A DNA stretch of 64,000 bases from Bosea sp. AS-1 (GCF_002220095.1 NZ_CP022372.1:3196501-3260500); one strand, 5' to 3'; shown: positions 8,482-17,581, counted from the first letter of the stretch. The notes: generated from the sequence alone by a model not told the origin. Made by a program: numbers and translations.

Positions 8482-9267
8482 ATGGCCCAGACGAACGCCA
8501 CCGCAAGCCGCACGGCGCGAGAGGCCGTCGCACCGATGATCGAAATGCGGAGGGTCGATAAATTCTATGGCCCGTTCCACGCTCTCAAGCGGATCGATCT
8601 CTCCGTGATCAAGGGCGAGAAGATCGTGCTTTGCGGCCCTTCCGGCTCGGGCAAGTCGACGCTGATCCGCTGCATCAACCATCTCGAGCCGATTGCGAGC
8701 GGCGAGATCGTGGTGGCGGGGCACCGGCTGACCGACAGCCAGGCGGCCGTCGATGCCGTGCGCCGGGAAGTTGGCATGGTGTTCCAGCAGTTCAACCTGT
8801 TTCCCCACAAGACGGTGCTGGAAAACTGCATCCTGGCCCCCATGCGGGTTCGCAAGCTTTCCCGCGCCGACGCGGAGGAGACCGCCCGCATGTATCTGGA
8901 GCGGGTCCGCATCGGGGACCAGGCGGCAAAATACCCGGCTCAGCTTTCCGGAGGTCAGCAGCAGCGTGTGGCGATCGCCCGCGCACTGTGCATGGAGCCG
9001 AAAGCCATGCTGTTCGACGAGCCGACCTCGGCGCTCGACCCCGAGATGGTCAAAGAAGTGCTGGACACGATGGTGTCGCTAGCCCGCGACGGCATGACCA
9101 TGATCTGCGTCACGCACGAAATGGGCTTCGCCCGCCAGGTGGCCGACCGGGTAATCTTCATGGCCGATGGCGAGATCATCGAGGAAAATTCGCCGGCCGC
9201 ATTCTTCTCGAACCCGCAGCATGCGCGCTCCCGCGCCTTTCTCGGCGAAATCCTCGCGCATCACTGA
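8482..9267 (+). CDS. Polar amino-acid-type ABC transporter ATP-binding protein
   Basis: 261 residues from the ATG with AAGGAGAG upstream; an in-frame ATG five codons earlier (8467) overlaps the permease stop and is an alternative. Walker [10 protein letters not shown] is at 52-60, the Q-loop is in [10 protein letters not shown], the ABC signature is LSGGQQQR, Walker B is [12 protein letters not shown] and the switch histidine is in CVTHEMGFA. This is the GlnQ/HisP type. It closes the plus-strand arm of the locus and is convergent with the AraC-type gene. Confidence 0.93.
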   Translation: MAQTNATASRTAREAVAPMIEMRRVDKFYGPFHALKRIDLSVIKGEKIVLCGPSGSGKSTLIRCINHLEPIASGEIVVAGHRLTDSQAAVDAVRREVGMVFQQFNLFPHKTVLENCILAPMRVRKLSRADAEETARMYLERVRIGDQAAKYPAQLSGGQQQRVAIARALCMEPKAMLFDEPTSALDPEMVKEVLDTMVSLARDGMTMICVTHEMGFARQVADRVIFMADGEIIEENSPAAFFSNPQHARSRAFLGEILAHH

Positions 9268-9362
9268 GCGCCGTTGCCGGGAGCTTTGGTGGCCTTGCAA
9301 GCCCTCGGAGGTACCTGGCCCCGGAAAATGATCCGCTCTGAGCGTCCGCGACCTCCCCGACG

Positions 9363-10394
9363 TTAGCCGGCGAGGACCTGCGAGGGCGAGCAGCCGAAGC
9401 GCTTGCGAAAACTGCGGTTGAAATAGGACAGATCGCCGAAGCCGACCTCGAAGGCGACGCCGCTGATCGTGATGGCGTCGTCCTCCGCCGACATCAGCTT
9501 GAGCCAGGCGCGCTCGAGCCGGCGCTCCAGGACATAGTCCGAGAAGGTGCGCCCCTCGGCGCCGAAAGCCTTCTGGATCGCGCGCGGGGTCACTCCGTAG
9601 AGCCCGGCGATCAGGTCGATCGAGAGTTCGCGCCGTTCCAACCTGGTCTCGATATCGGCCTTGATCGCGGCGAGCCGACCGCCGCGCCTCGGCGTCGCGG
9701 CCGCCAGAGGTGCGCTGCGATCGGCCAGCATCACGCCGACCAGATCATGGACGTGGCCTATGGCGAGGTCGCGCAGCGGCATCGAATTGAGCGGGAACAG
9801 GCCGCGCAGGAGCAGGGCACCGTAGTGAGCCAGCACCTGCAGGCCGCGATTGCCGCGCGGGATCGCCAGCATCAGCTCGTCGGTCGCGAGCTGCGCCAGC
9901 GCCGGCAAGCGCGCCGGATCGAGCGCGATCAGGTCGATACGACCGAGTTCGACCAGGGTGAAGCGCGTTTCCCCCGCGAGATCGACGACCGCGGCATCAC
10001 GCGCCCTCAACGAGACGCGACGACCCGCCTGCTCGATCACGCAACGGCCATCCGAGGGGCGGACGAGAATGTAGCGTGACTCCTGCTCGCTCCGGCGCGC
10101 TGGCCAGATCCAAGGCGTCACAGGGGAAAAGCAGGACATCAGCCCGATATCGGGCCGTGTCGTCAGCATGCTGCGCGCAGCAAACGGCAGGGCCGCCCCG
10201 GCGCGGATGTCCTCTCCGGCAGGCACGCGCCCGAAAACCTTGTGCGCCAGCGCCTGGATCTCCTCGGGCGCAGCCTCACTTGAAACCAGCCAGAACGGCG
10301 CGAAGCTCTCGGCTTCGGCCGGCTCGGTGATCGCAAGCCGTGGCATCTCGGCCACAGCCGCCTTGTCGTGCATTGGAGTTCGCTTTTGTCCCAT
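9363..10394 (-). CDS. AraC-family transcriptional regulator of the siderophore uptake genes
   Basis: About 343 residues; the start is uncertain (TTG at 10415, ATG at 10394 or 10373), none with a strong ribosome site. The last ~100 residues hold two AraC helix-turn-helix units (LSIDLIAGLYGVTPRAIQKAF and ISGVAFEVGFGDLSYFNRSFRKRFGCSPSQ). The N-terminal ~230 residues are a ligand domain. It is divergent from the TonB receptor gene, the usual arrangement for PchR/RhrA-like activators that sense a ferri-siderophore and switch on its receptor and permease; that role is inferred from context. Confidence 0.88.
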   Translation of the reverse strand: MGQKRTPMHDKAAVAEMPRLAITEPAEAESFAPFWLVSSEAAPEEIQALAHKVFGRVPAGEDIRAGAALPFAARSMLTTRPDIGLMSCFSPVTPWIWPARRSEQESRYILVRPSDGRCVIEQAGRRVSLRARDAAVVDLAGETRFTLVELGRIDLIALDPARLPALAQLATDELMLAIPRGNRGLQVLAHYGALLLRGLFPLNSMPLRDLAIGHVHDLVGVMLADRSAPLAAATPRRGGRLAAIKADIETRLERRELSIDLIAGLYGVTPRAIQKAFGAEGRTFSDYVLERRLERAWLKLMSAEDDAITISGVAFEVGFGDLSYFNRSFRKRFGCSPSQVLAG

Positions 10395-10497
10395 AGCGCG
10401 TTCGCGCGAGTCCAAGATGATACCTGAAATATAACTTTAGAGATCGCAGGCATTCAACTTGTTCTGAGCTTCATGCCGCGGATATCGATGGTTAAAT

Positions 10498-10511
10498 CTA
10501 GATTATTCTAG
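10498..10511. promoter_or_regulatory. Inverted repeat in the AraC-TonB receptor promoter region
   Basis: CTAGA-TTAT-TCTAG, a perfect 5-bp inverted repeat, sits in an AT-rich stretch 105 bases before the receptor ATG and about 100 bases from the divergent regulator start. A further TTCTA follows at once (10512-10516). It could be a Fur/Irr-type or AraC-type site. It does not match a 19-bp Fur box that I can recognise. Confidence 0.4.
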
Positions 10512-10615
10512 TTCTAACCTAAGATCGAAACGACATCATGACTTCGAATCGAGAGCCCCGGAGCGGTATCCCTCCGCTCGAATATCGACCCGGGCGGACG
10601 ACGACAGGTGTCTTC

Positions 10616-12850
10616 ATGAGCAACCGTACTTCCCTCGCCCTCAGTCTGCCGGCTCTGCTTTGCGCTTCGGCCGCGATGGCGCAATCGTCCCAACCTCGAT
10701 CCAATGTGATCGACCTCGACACGATCACCGTCACGGCGGCGCGTACCGAGCGCAGCACGGCCGAGACACCGCAATCGATCCAGGTGCTCGACCGGGCGCA
10801 GATCGAGGAGCAATTGAAGTTCAGTCCGAACGCCGCGGCCGCGCTCGGCAAGCTCGTACCCGGCTACTCGATGTCGACGCAGATGGTGTCGAGTGCCTCG
10901 GAAAATTATCGCGGCCGTGACCTCCTCGTGCTGATCGACGGCGTGCCGATGAACACGCCGCTGCGTGACGTCGCCCGCATCCTCTCGCTGATCGACCTCA
11001 ACACGGTCGAACGCATCGAGGTGGTCGCGGGCGCCTCCAGCCTCTTCGGCGCCGGCGCAACGGGCGGCACGGTCAACTTCATCACGAAGAAGGCGGCCGA
11101 TGGCAGCAAGCCGCGCGTGACGATCAATACCGCTGTGCGTGGCTTCACGCAGACTCTCGGCCGCTCGCTGGCACCCGAGGCCTCGGTCACCGTTTCCGGC
11201 AAGATTCCGGATGGCTTCGATTACCTGATCTCCGGCAGCGCCCGTGGCGCTGGCCGCACCTATGACGGCGCCGGGCGGGAACTGCCTTCCGATGGCCTGC
11301 TCGGCCAGGGTGGTGGCGACCGCTACAAGGCCGGCAATCTCTTGGCGAAGCTTGGCTATGACTTCGATGCCAGCAAGCGGATCGAATTGCAGGGCTCCCT
11401 GATCGCCTTCGATCAGAACCCGAAATACCTGACCAACTACGCCGCTCCCTTCGCCCGACCCGATCGGACACGGCCCTATCCCGGCGAGCACGTCATCGAG
11501 GACACCAAGTCGGTCTCGCTGCGCTACAGCGACAGCGACTTCGCCCTCGGCAAGCTAAGCCTGCTCGGCTACTACAACGACATCAAGAAGCGCTTCAATT
11601 ATTCCGCCTTCTCATACCCTTACAACTCGCAGGTCTACTACTCCTTCAACCCGGCGTCGCCGACGAGTCCGGACAACCAGACCACGCTGTATTCGCAGCG
11701 CGGCGGCGTAAACCTGACGATCGATACGCCGCTCGATCGCATCCTGCCCGGCGCCAAGTTCACCTGGGGCGGCGACCTCATCCATGAGAAAACCTGGCAG
11801 ACCCTGAGCAATGGCCAGGACGTGTTCACGCCGCTGAAGCAGACGACCAGCGCCGCCTTCGGCCAGTTACAGCTTCCGGTCGGAGACCGGATTATCCTGC
11901 GCGGCGGCCTGCGCTACGAGTATTTCTCGCTGGGGGTCAGCGACTATGTCCGACCTGCCGCTTATGCGGCGGTGGCTGCCAACAACGCCCAGGGCTTCCA
12001 GAGCTTTGTGCTGCCGGCGCTCAACGTCACCGGCGGAAACTTCGACTACAAGGCCTGGACGGGCAATCTCGGCGCGACCGTCAAGCTCTCCGAGAGCAGC
12101 GAGATCTTCGGCGGCTTCTCGCAGGGCTTCGCGCTGCCCGATGTCGGTGCTTTCACACGGCGGGCGGGCATCTCCACCGCCTATGCGTGCCCGGTCGCGA
12201 ACCCGAACTGCCTGCCGGCGAGCCGACGCGGCATCAGCTACGCCTCGATCGCGCCGGAGGCTCAGATCGTCAACAGTTACGAGCTTGGTATCCGCGGCAG
12301 CCACGGCATCTTCAAGGGCTCGCTGACCGGCTTCATCAGCACGTCCAGCAAAGGCGTCACCTTCGACCAGGCGAGCAACACGATCTCGCAGCAGAAGGAG
12401 CGGATCTGGGGCGTCGAGGCGACCGGTGACGTCGCCGTGACCGAGCAGTTCACCCTCGGCACCGTGCTGTCCTGGCGCGAGGGCCGTTACGACACCAATG
12501 GCGACCGCAAGCTCGACAGTGCCCTGCCGAACAACCGCATCGGCTCGCCCTATCGCGGCATGCTTTATGGCAGCTATCGCTTCGGCAATGGCATGCAGCT
12601 CCGCGTCGAGGGTGAAGCATTCTCCGACCGCAACGTCGCGACCGACCTGCGCGGCACCCGCAACAGGCTGAAGGGTGCGGCCACCATGAATGTCGCCTTC
12701 ACCGCCCCGGTGCTCGACGGCGAGGCCTATGTCGCGGTCAACAACCTGTTCGACCGCAACTATCAGAACCCGACCGCGACCTCGGTGCGCAACCTCGCCA
12801 ACTACGCCTGGGGCCGCACCGTGACGCTCGGCTTCCGCAAGACCTTCTGA
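10616..12850 (+). CDS. TonB-dependent siderophore receptor
   Basis: 744 residues from the ATG that begins a signal peptide (residues 1-23, ending SAAMAQ); an upstream in-frame start would add a non-secretory leader. After it come a TonB-box-like DTITVTA, a plug domain (about 45-160, including LLVLIDGVPMNTP and the VERIEVVAGASSLFGAGATGG strand) and a 22-stranded barrel ending in aromatic residues (LGFRKTF), the outer-membrane assembly signal. The AraC regulator and the RhtX-like permease suggest a xenosiderophore; no biosynthesis genes are present here. Confidence 0.93.
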   Translation: MSNRTSLALSLPALLCASAAMAQSSQPRSNVIDLDTITVTAARTERSTAETPQSIQVLDRAQIEEQLKFSPNAAAALGKLVPGYSMSTQMVSSASENYRGRDLLVLIDGVPMNTPLRDVARILSLIDLNTVERIEVVAGASSLFGAGATGGTVNFITKKAADGSKPRVTINTAVRGFTQTLGRSLAPEASVTVSGKIPDGFDYLISGSARGAGRTYDGAGRELPSDGLLGQGGGDRYKAGNLLAKLGYDFDASKRIELQGSLIAFDQNPKYLTNYAAPFARPDRTRPYPGEHVIEDTKSVSLRYSDSDFALGKLSLLGYYNDIKKRFNYSAFSYPYNSQVYYSFNPASPTSPDNQTTLYSQRGGVNLTIDTPLDRILPGAKFTWGGDLIHEKTWQTLSNGQDVFTPLKQTTSAAFGQLQLPVGDRIILRGGLRYEYFSLGVSDYVRPAAYAAVAANNAQGFQSFVLPALNVTGGNFDYKAWTGNLGATVKLSESSEIFGGFSQGFALPDVGAFTRRAGISTAYACPVANPNCLPASRRGISYASIAPEAQIVNSYELGIRGSHGIFKGSLTGFISTSSKGVTFDQASNTISQQKERIWGVEATGDVAVTEQFTLGTVLSWREGRYDTNGDRKLDSALPNNRIGSPYRGMLYGSYRFGNGMQLRVEGEAFSDRNVATDLRGTRNRLKGAATMNVAFTAPVLDGEAYVAVNNLFDRNYQNPTATSVRNLANYAWGRTVTLGFRKTF

Positions 12851-12852
12851 CC

Positions 12853-13224
12853 ATGGTCAGCCTTGAGATAGACGCCGACGGCATCGTGACACTGCGCTTC
12901 GCGCCGCCCTATGCCGACAATGACGAGCGCGCCTATCTCGACGCGCTCGCCGAGCTCGGCCGGCGGCAGGAACCCTTCCTGCTGCTCACCGTCTTCGGCG
13001 GTGGCCGCAAGCTGTCGAAGGCCGGCGAGCGAGAACAGGCAATCTGGTTCAAGCGGACGCGGGCGCAATTCGGCACGCTCTGCGATGCCTGTGCCATCGT
13101 GCGTCCGGGCGCGACCGAGGCCATGGCCGACGTCTTCCGCCGGCTGTGGCCCTTCCCGATCAGCTTGGAGACCGACGAGGCGGCGGCGCGCGCCTTCCTG
13201 CTGAAACACAGGAGAGCGGCATGA
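12853..13224 (+). CDS. Small cytoplasmic protein of the siderophore-uptake operon, unknown function
   Basis: 123 residues with no signal peptide or membrane segment. It starts three bases after the receptor stop and its TGA overlaps the permease ATG, so it is translated as the middle gene of a three-gene operon. The sequence opens with a strand-rich MVSLEIDADGIVTLRFAPPY and contains a hydrophobic FLLLTVFGGG strand, suggesting a compact alpha/beta fold, perhaps STAS-like. In the pyochelin fptABCX operon a small uncharacterised gene also sits between receptor and permease; the match here is positional, not proven homology. Confidence 0.75.
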   Translation: MVSLEIDADGIVTLRFAPPYADNDERAYLDALAELGRRQEPFLLLTVFGGGRKLSKAGEREQAIWFKRTRAQFGTLCDACAIVRPGATEAMADVFRRLWPFPISLETDEAAARAFLLKHRRAA

Positions 13225-14462
13225 GCGCGACCGAGGCGAGCATCGGCGCGGCACCAGCCGGCAACGCGGCGCGCTACCGGCTCCTTGCGGTGCTTGGCGG
13301 GCTCTATCTCGCGCAAGCGATCCCGTCTTACCTCTTCGTCGCGGCGCTGCCGCCGATCATGCGGGAGGCCGGCGTCTCGCGCACCTCCATCGGTTATATG
13401 AGCATCCTGCTCTTGCCGCTGGTGCTCAAATTCGCCTGGGCGCCGTGGATCGACCGGATCAGGCCGTTTGCGCGAGCGCACCGGGCCGGCTGGGTCTTCC
13501 TCACCCAGAGCGGGACGATCCTGTGCATCCTCGCTTTGATCGCAGTCGGACCGTTCGATGTCACCAAGATCATCGCGATCGGCTTTACTGCCTCGCTGCT
13601 GATCTCGACCCAGGACATCGCCACCGACGGCTATGCCGCGAAATATCTGCCGGAAGCCGACCGAGCCGTCGGCAATGCCATCCAGGGCGGCTCGATCGCT
13701 TTCGGCGTGGTGATCGGCGGCACGCTGGGCCTCGTCCTGCACCACCACATCGGCTGGACCGGCATGCTCGTCACCATCGCCGCGATCTCGCTGCTGCCGC
13801 TCGTCGCGGCTGCGATGATGCGCGAGAGCGACCCGACGCCGAACGAAGTGACCAAACGCCCCTCGATCCGCGCTTTCCTGCGCCGGCCGGAAGCACGCCG
13901 GATCCTCTGGATCGCGCTGACCTACCGGGCAAGCGAAGGTCTGGTGAAGGCGATGGAGGGCTCCTACCTCGTCGACGCCGGCGTGCCCTTGAACCAGATC
14001 GGCTATCTCTCGGGCATTTCTGCGACGACCGCGGGCCTCGCCGGCTCGGCGATCGCTGCCTTGCTGGTGAAGCGGCGCGGCATCGCCTTCGTGCTCGCCT
14101 TGCTCGGGGGCATGCGCACGCTCTGCTTCCTGCTCTTCGCCTGCCATGCGCTGGGCGCTGTCGTCGGCGCCTGGCCACTGTTCGGCGCCGCCGGCTTTCA
14201 AACGCTGATCCGCTATATGGAGATCGTCGCGCTCTATTCGCTGTTCATGGCAGTGACGAGCTCCGACCAGCCGGGGACCGACTTCACCATTCTCGCCTGC
14301 GCTCAGATGCTGGTCTATCTGGCAGGCTCGATGCTGGCCGGTAAACTCGCCGATGCACTCGGCTACGGCGCGCTGTTTTCGCTGGCGACAGCGATCTCGG
14401 CGGCAGCGGTGGTTGCAACCGTGATCATGATCAGGCCCGGCAGGCCCGGAAGACCGGGCTGA
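13221..14462 (+). CDS. RhtX/FptX-like MFS permease for siderophore uptake
   Basis: 413 residues with about twelve transmembrane helices. The ATG overlaps the preceding stop and has CAGGAGAG upstream; a longer frame would overlap the small gene. The segment LISTQDIATDGYAAKYL is characteristic of the AmpG/RhtX/FptX branch, in which a single permease carries a siderophore across the inner membrane in place of an ABC importer. Its place behind the TonB receptor supports siderophore over muropeptide transport. The next gene is convergent, ending the operon. Confidence 0.87.
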   Translation: MSATEASIGAAPAGNAARYRLLAVLGGLYLAQAIPSYLFVAALPPIMREAGVSRTSIGYMSILLLPLVLKFAWAPWIDRIRPFARAHRAGWVFLTQSGTILCILALIAVGPFDVTKIIAIGFTASLLISTQDIATDGYAAKYLPEADRAVGNAIQGGSIAFGVVIGGTLGLVLHHHIGWTGMLVTIAAISLLPLVAAAMMRESDPTPNEVTKRPSIRAFLRRPEARRILWIALTYRASEGLVKAMEGSYLVDAGVPLNQIGYLSGISATTAGLAGSAIAALLVKRRGIAFVLALLGGMRTLCFLLFACHALGAVVGAWPLFGAAGFQTLIRYMEIVALYSLFMAVTSSDQPGTDFTILACAQMLVYLAGSMLAGKLADALGYGALFSLATAISAAAVVATVIMIRPGRPGRPG

Positions 14463-14489
14463 CCGAGCGCCTGCATCGGCATGCGGCGG

Positions 14490-15269
14490 TTAAGCCAGCA
14501 TCCTGGTGTCACCACAGACCGAGATCTCCTGGCCAGAGGTCGTTCGTCCGAACGGCGATGCCAGGAAGACAATGTGCCTGGCGATGTCGTTTGGATCGAC
14601 GAAGCGCTTGATCGACACGCCGCCGAACAGCCGTTCTGTCATCTCCTCATGCGAGATATTGAAGCTGCGCGCCTTGTTGGCGATGACGCTCTGGATGCGC
14701 GGCCCCTCCACGAGACCGGGGCAGATCGCATTGGCGCGAATGCCGAACTCGCCGAGCTCGGCAGCGAGCGCCTTGGTAAAGCCGATGACGCCCCATTTTG
14801 CCGCACCATACGGAGAGCGCAGCGGAAAACCGTGCTTTCCGGCCTGACTCGACAGATTGACGATCGAAGCGTTGCCCGACTGCTTGAGATGCGCCACTGC
14901 GAGCCGCGTGCAGTTGAACTGCCCGGTCAGGTCAATGGCAAGACAGGAATCCCAATCTTCCGGCGCGATCTCGTCGACGCGGCCGGTGGGTCCGGCGATG
15001 CCGGCATTGTTGACGAGGCAATCAAGTCCACCGCCGAGTGCACTGAGCGCTTCGTCGAACAGGCGTGCAACGGCCTTGCGATCGGAAACATCGCAGATCG
15101 AGCGGGTGATCGCCGGATCGCTCTCGGCCAGTGCGGCTAGTGCCGCCTCGTCGACATCGCAGACATGGACTTTCGCCCCCTCTGCCGCGAAGGCCCGGGC
15201 CGTCGCCAGTCCGATTCCGTTCGCGCCGGCCGTCACCAGTACGCGCAACCCGTCGATCATCAGATCCAT
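14490..15269 (-). CDS. SDR-family oxidoreductase
   Basis: 259 residues with TAGANGIG at 13-20, NNAG at 87-90 and the catalytic S140/S141, Y154, K158 (YGAAK). The ATG has GAGGAAAGGC upstream. D38 in CDVDE after the second strand suggests NAD. It is downstream of, and codirectional with, the GntR gene at 15303. By context it oxidises a hydroxyl on the compound handled by the divergent Liv-type importer and the 3HCDH/BKACE pair. Confidence 0.9.
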   Translation of the reverse strand: MDLMIDGLRVLVTAGANGIGLATARAFAAEGAKVHVCDVDEAALAALAESDPAITRSICDVSDRKAVARLFDEALSALGGGLDCLVNNAGIAGPTGRVDEIAPEDWDSCLAIDLTGQFNCTRLAVAHLKQSGNASIVNLSSQAGKHGFPLRSPYGAAKWGVIGFTKALAAELGEFGIRANAICPGLVEGPRIQSVIANKARSFNISHEEMTERLFGGVSIKRFVDPNDIARHIVFLASPFGRTTSGQEISVCGDTRMLA

Positions 15270-15302
15270 GGCCTCAAGCCTTTCCTCGTCTCACCCGCAT
15301 GG

Positions 15303-16067
15303 TCATTCTGCCAGCCGCGCCGTGCGTTCGATGTGATCGGCGGCAGCGCGGATGTCTTCCTCCAGCGCCGCGCGTGCCGCGGCCGGGTCGTGCTGGCGCA
15401 ACGCCGCGATCAAGGCGGCATGTGCGACCACCGCACTGCCGCCGTCGAGCCGACGCGGTTCGTGGCGCATGTCGAGATTGAGGACGGGTCCGGCCTTAAG
15501 CCAGAGCCGCTCGATCATCTCGATCAGCGAGGGCATGCCCGCAGCTTCATAGAGCACGAAATGGAGGTGGCGGTTGGCCGCGACCGCCCCGGCAGTGTCT
15601 GGCGGATCGGCTTTCGCCGCCTCGCGGAAGGCAGCCTCATGCCGCTCGATCGCGTCGATCTGCACTGGCGTGACGATCCTGGCCGCTTCTTCGACAGCGA
15701 ACCCCTCGACGACGAGGCGGATGCGTGTCAGCTCGCAAAACTGCGCCAATGTCAGGACGGGCACCCGCACCGCCCGACCCGGCAGGACTTCGAGCGCCTT
15801 GTCGGCTGCGAGCCGGCTGACGGCTTCGCGCACCGGCATCATCGAGACGCCCAGCGCTTCGGCGACGCGCCTGAGCGAAAGCTTCTCGCCCGGCGCCAAC
15901 CGTCCGGCGATCAGCAGCTCGCGCAGTTCGCCCGTGACACGCTCGCCGAGCGTCTCGTGCGAGAGCGAGCCGACCTCGTCGAGCGCGGACGTGTCGGATG
16001 CCCGCCGCACAGCGGATGGATCTGGCTCGCCTTTGCGGTCGACGAGGGGCTGGACTCGGGCGATCAT
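15303..16067 (-). CDS. GntR-family transcriptional regulator (FCD subfamily)
   Basis: 254 residues from the ATG at 16067; an upstream in-frame GTG (16091) falls inside the palindrome at 16082-16093, which argues against it. The winged helix is in the first third (LAPGEKLSLRRVAEALGVSMMPVREAVSRL) and the FCD domain follows with NRHLHF and AHAALIAAL. It is divergent from the Liv-type transporter operon and is its probable repressor, with a substrate or pathway intermediate as effector. Confidence 0.9.
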   Translation of the reverse strand: MIARVQPLVDRKGEPDPSAVRRASDTSALDEVGSLSHETLGERVTGELRELLIAGRLAPGEKLSLRRVAEALGVSMMPVREAVSRLAADKALEVLPGRAVRVPVLTLAQFCELTRIRLVVEGFAVEEAARIVTPVQIDAIERHEAAFREAAKADPPDTAGAVAANRHLHFVLYEAAGMPSLIEMIERLWLKAGPVLNLDMRHEPRRLDGGSAVVAHAALIAALRQHDPAAARAALEEDIRAAADHIERTARLAE

Positions 16068-16081
16068 GTCTGCCAACCTAA

Positions 16082-16093
16082 CTGTGATCACAG
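16082..16093. promoter_or_regulatory. Candidate GntR operator, CTGTGATCACAG
   Basis: A perfect 12-bp palindrome 15 bases upstream of the GntR start and 75 bases before the divergent binding-protein gene. A second GATCAC copy follows directly (16094-16099). Position between regulator and target plus perfect symmetry make it the best operator candidate. It resembles the core of a CRP site, but the halves are too close together. Confidence 0.6.
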
Positions 16094-16168
16094 ATCACGA
16101 CAAGCGGTTCTAAGAGGCCGCGACGAGACTGAAAAAGCGCCGAGGCGCGACCGTTCTGGGAGGAACGT

Positions 16169-17425
16169 ATGACTGGGATCATCAAGGGCATTTCGCGTCG
16201 TCAGGCGCTCGTGGGAACAGGGGCAGCCGTCGCGACCAGTCTCGTCGCAAGTCCGTCCGTCATTCTCGCACAGACATCCGACACGATCCGCTTCGGTCAT
16301 CTGACGCCGCGCACCGGGTTCCTCGGGCCACTCGGCGAATATGGGGTGATGGCCGTGGACCTGGCGGTCGAAGAGATCAACGCGGCGGGCGGCGTCAACG
16401 GGCGCAAGCTCGAAGCGCTCAAGGAGGATTCGGTCAACCCACAGACCGCCTCGACCAAGGCCGAACGCATGTTCGAGCGCGACCAGGTGGCCTGCATCAT
16501 CGGCGAGATTTCGTCGGCCTCCTGCCTGACGATCTCGCAGGTCGCGGCGCGCAACAGGAAGCTGTTCGTCAATACCGGCGGCAATTCGGATGCGCTGCGC
16601 GGGGAGAGTTGCAACCGCTACATGTTCCATGTCGAGCACCAGAACTCGATGTATGTGAAGAGCGCCGGCCGCTCCCTGCTGGCGCAGGGCCTGGTCAAGG
16701 GCAAGAAATGGTTCTCGCTCACCGCCGACTATGCCTTCGGCCATGACCTCAGCAAGGTCGCCAAGCGCTTCATGGAAGCCAATGGCGGCCAGTTCGCCGC
16801 CGATAAGCTGGTGCCGACCGACGCGACCGACTTCTCGGCCTTGCTGCTGGAGATCCGCGCGGCGAAGCCTGATCTCGTTATCTCCAATCTCGCCGGCAAC
16901 CAGATCACCAATTTCCTCAAGCAGTATTCCGAGTTCGGCCTGACCTTCCCGGTCGCCGGCTTCGGTTTCGATACCGCCCTCGCCTGGGCCGCTGGCAAGG
17001 ACAATTTCGGCGGTATCTGGCCTTGCGTCTGGCATCACCTGATCGATACGCCGTCAAGCAAGGCCTTCGTCGCCGCCTTCACCAAGAAATACGGCAAGCC
17101 GCCGGAGAACCAGGCCTGGGGCGACTATGTCGGCGTCAAGGTCATGGCCCAGTCGATGAACGAGCTGAAGTCGACAGACACCGCCAAGATCCTCGAGCAT
17201 CTGGAAAAAGGCGCGAAGTTCGACGTGATGAAGCCGCGCCAGGGCTATTTCCGCGCCTCCGACCATCAGCTCATCAGCGAGATGTACACGATCACCGCGC
17301 TGCCGGCGGCACAGGTCAAGAACCAGTGGGACCTCTTCACCTCGTCGCCCCCGGTGCCCGGCCCGAATGAGGACATGGAGGTGATCGCCACCCAGGGCGA
17401 CGAAGCCGTCTGCAAGATGAGCTGA
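16169..17425 (+). CDS. Branched-chain-type ABC transporter substrate-binding protein
   Basis: 418 residues; GGGAGGAACGT precedes the ATG. The N-terminus carries a twin-arginine-like motif (SRRQALVG) followed by a hydrophobic stretch and an AQ cleavage site near residue 35, so Tat export is possible. The mature part has the LivJ fold: TPRTGFLGPLGEYG, INAAGGVNGRKLE, then TDFSALLLEIRAAKPDLVI. It serves the permease and fusion protein downstream. The ligand is probably the beta-hydroxy acid degraded by the enzymes at the end of the operon. Confidence 0.92.
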   Translation: MTGIIKGISRRQALVGTGAAVATSLVASPSVILAQTSDTIRFGHLTPRTGFLGPLGEYGVMAVDLAVEEINAAGGVNGRKLEALKEDSVNPQTASTKAERMFERDQVACIIGEISSASCLTISQVAARNRKLFVNTGGNSDALRGESCNRYMFHVEHQNSMYVKSAGRSLLAQGLVKGKKWFSLTADYAFGHDLSKVAKRFMEANGGQFAADKLVPTDATDFSALLLEIRAAKPDLVISNLAGNQITNFLKQYSEFGLTFPVAGFGFDTALAWAAGKDNFGGIWPCVWHHLIDTPSSKAFVAAFTKKYGKPPENQAWGDYVGVKVMAQSMNELKSTDTAKILEHLEKGAKFDVMKPRQGYFRASDHQLISEMYTITALPAAQVKNQWDLFTSSPPVPGPNEDMEVIATQGDEAVCKMS

Positions 17426-17446
17426 GCCCCCTCCCTCGACTGCGGA

Positions 17447-17544
17447 GTCATTCCGGGCAAGCCGCACCAGCGGCACCGATCCGGGATCCATGCCTGAACC
17501 GTTCCGGCATGGATCTCGCGCCTCCCTCGATCGCCCGGAATGAC
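17447..17544. repeat. Nested intergenic inverted repeat (dispersed REP-like element)
   Basis: GTCATTCCGGGC at 17447-17458 pairs perfectly with GCCCGGAATGAC at 17533-17544. Inside it, GATCCATGCC (17485-17494) pairs with GGCATGGATC (17506-17515) around an 11-base loop. The unit fills the gap between the binding protein and the first permease. Very similar sequences are, as I recall, common between genes in Bosea and Bradyrhizobium genomes, so I read it as a mobile-derived repeat that may also protect or attenuate the mRNA. Confidence 0.75.
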
Positions 17545-17581
17545 CGGGTGATCGACGGATCGAAACTGCAAAGGCCGTCCC

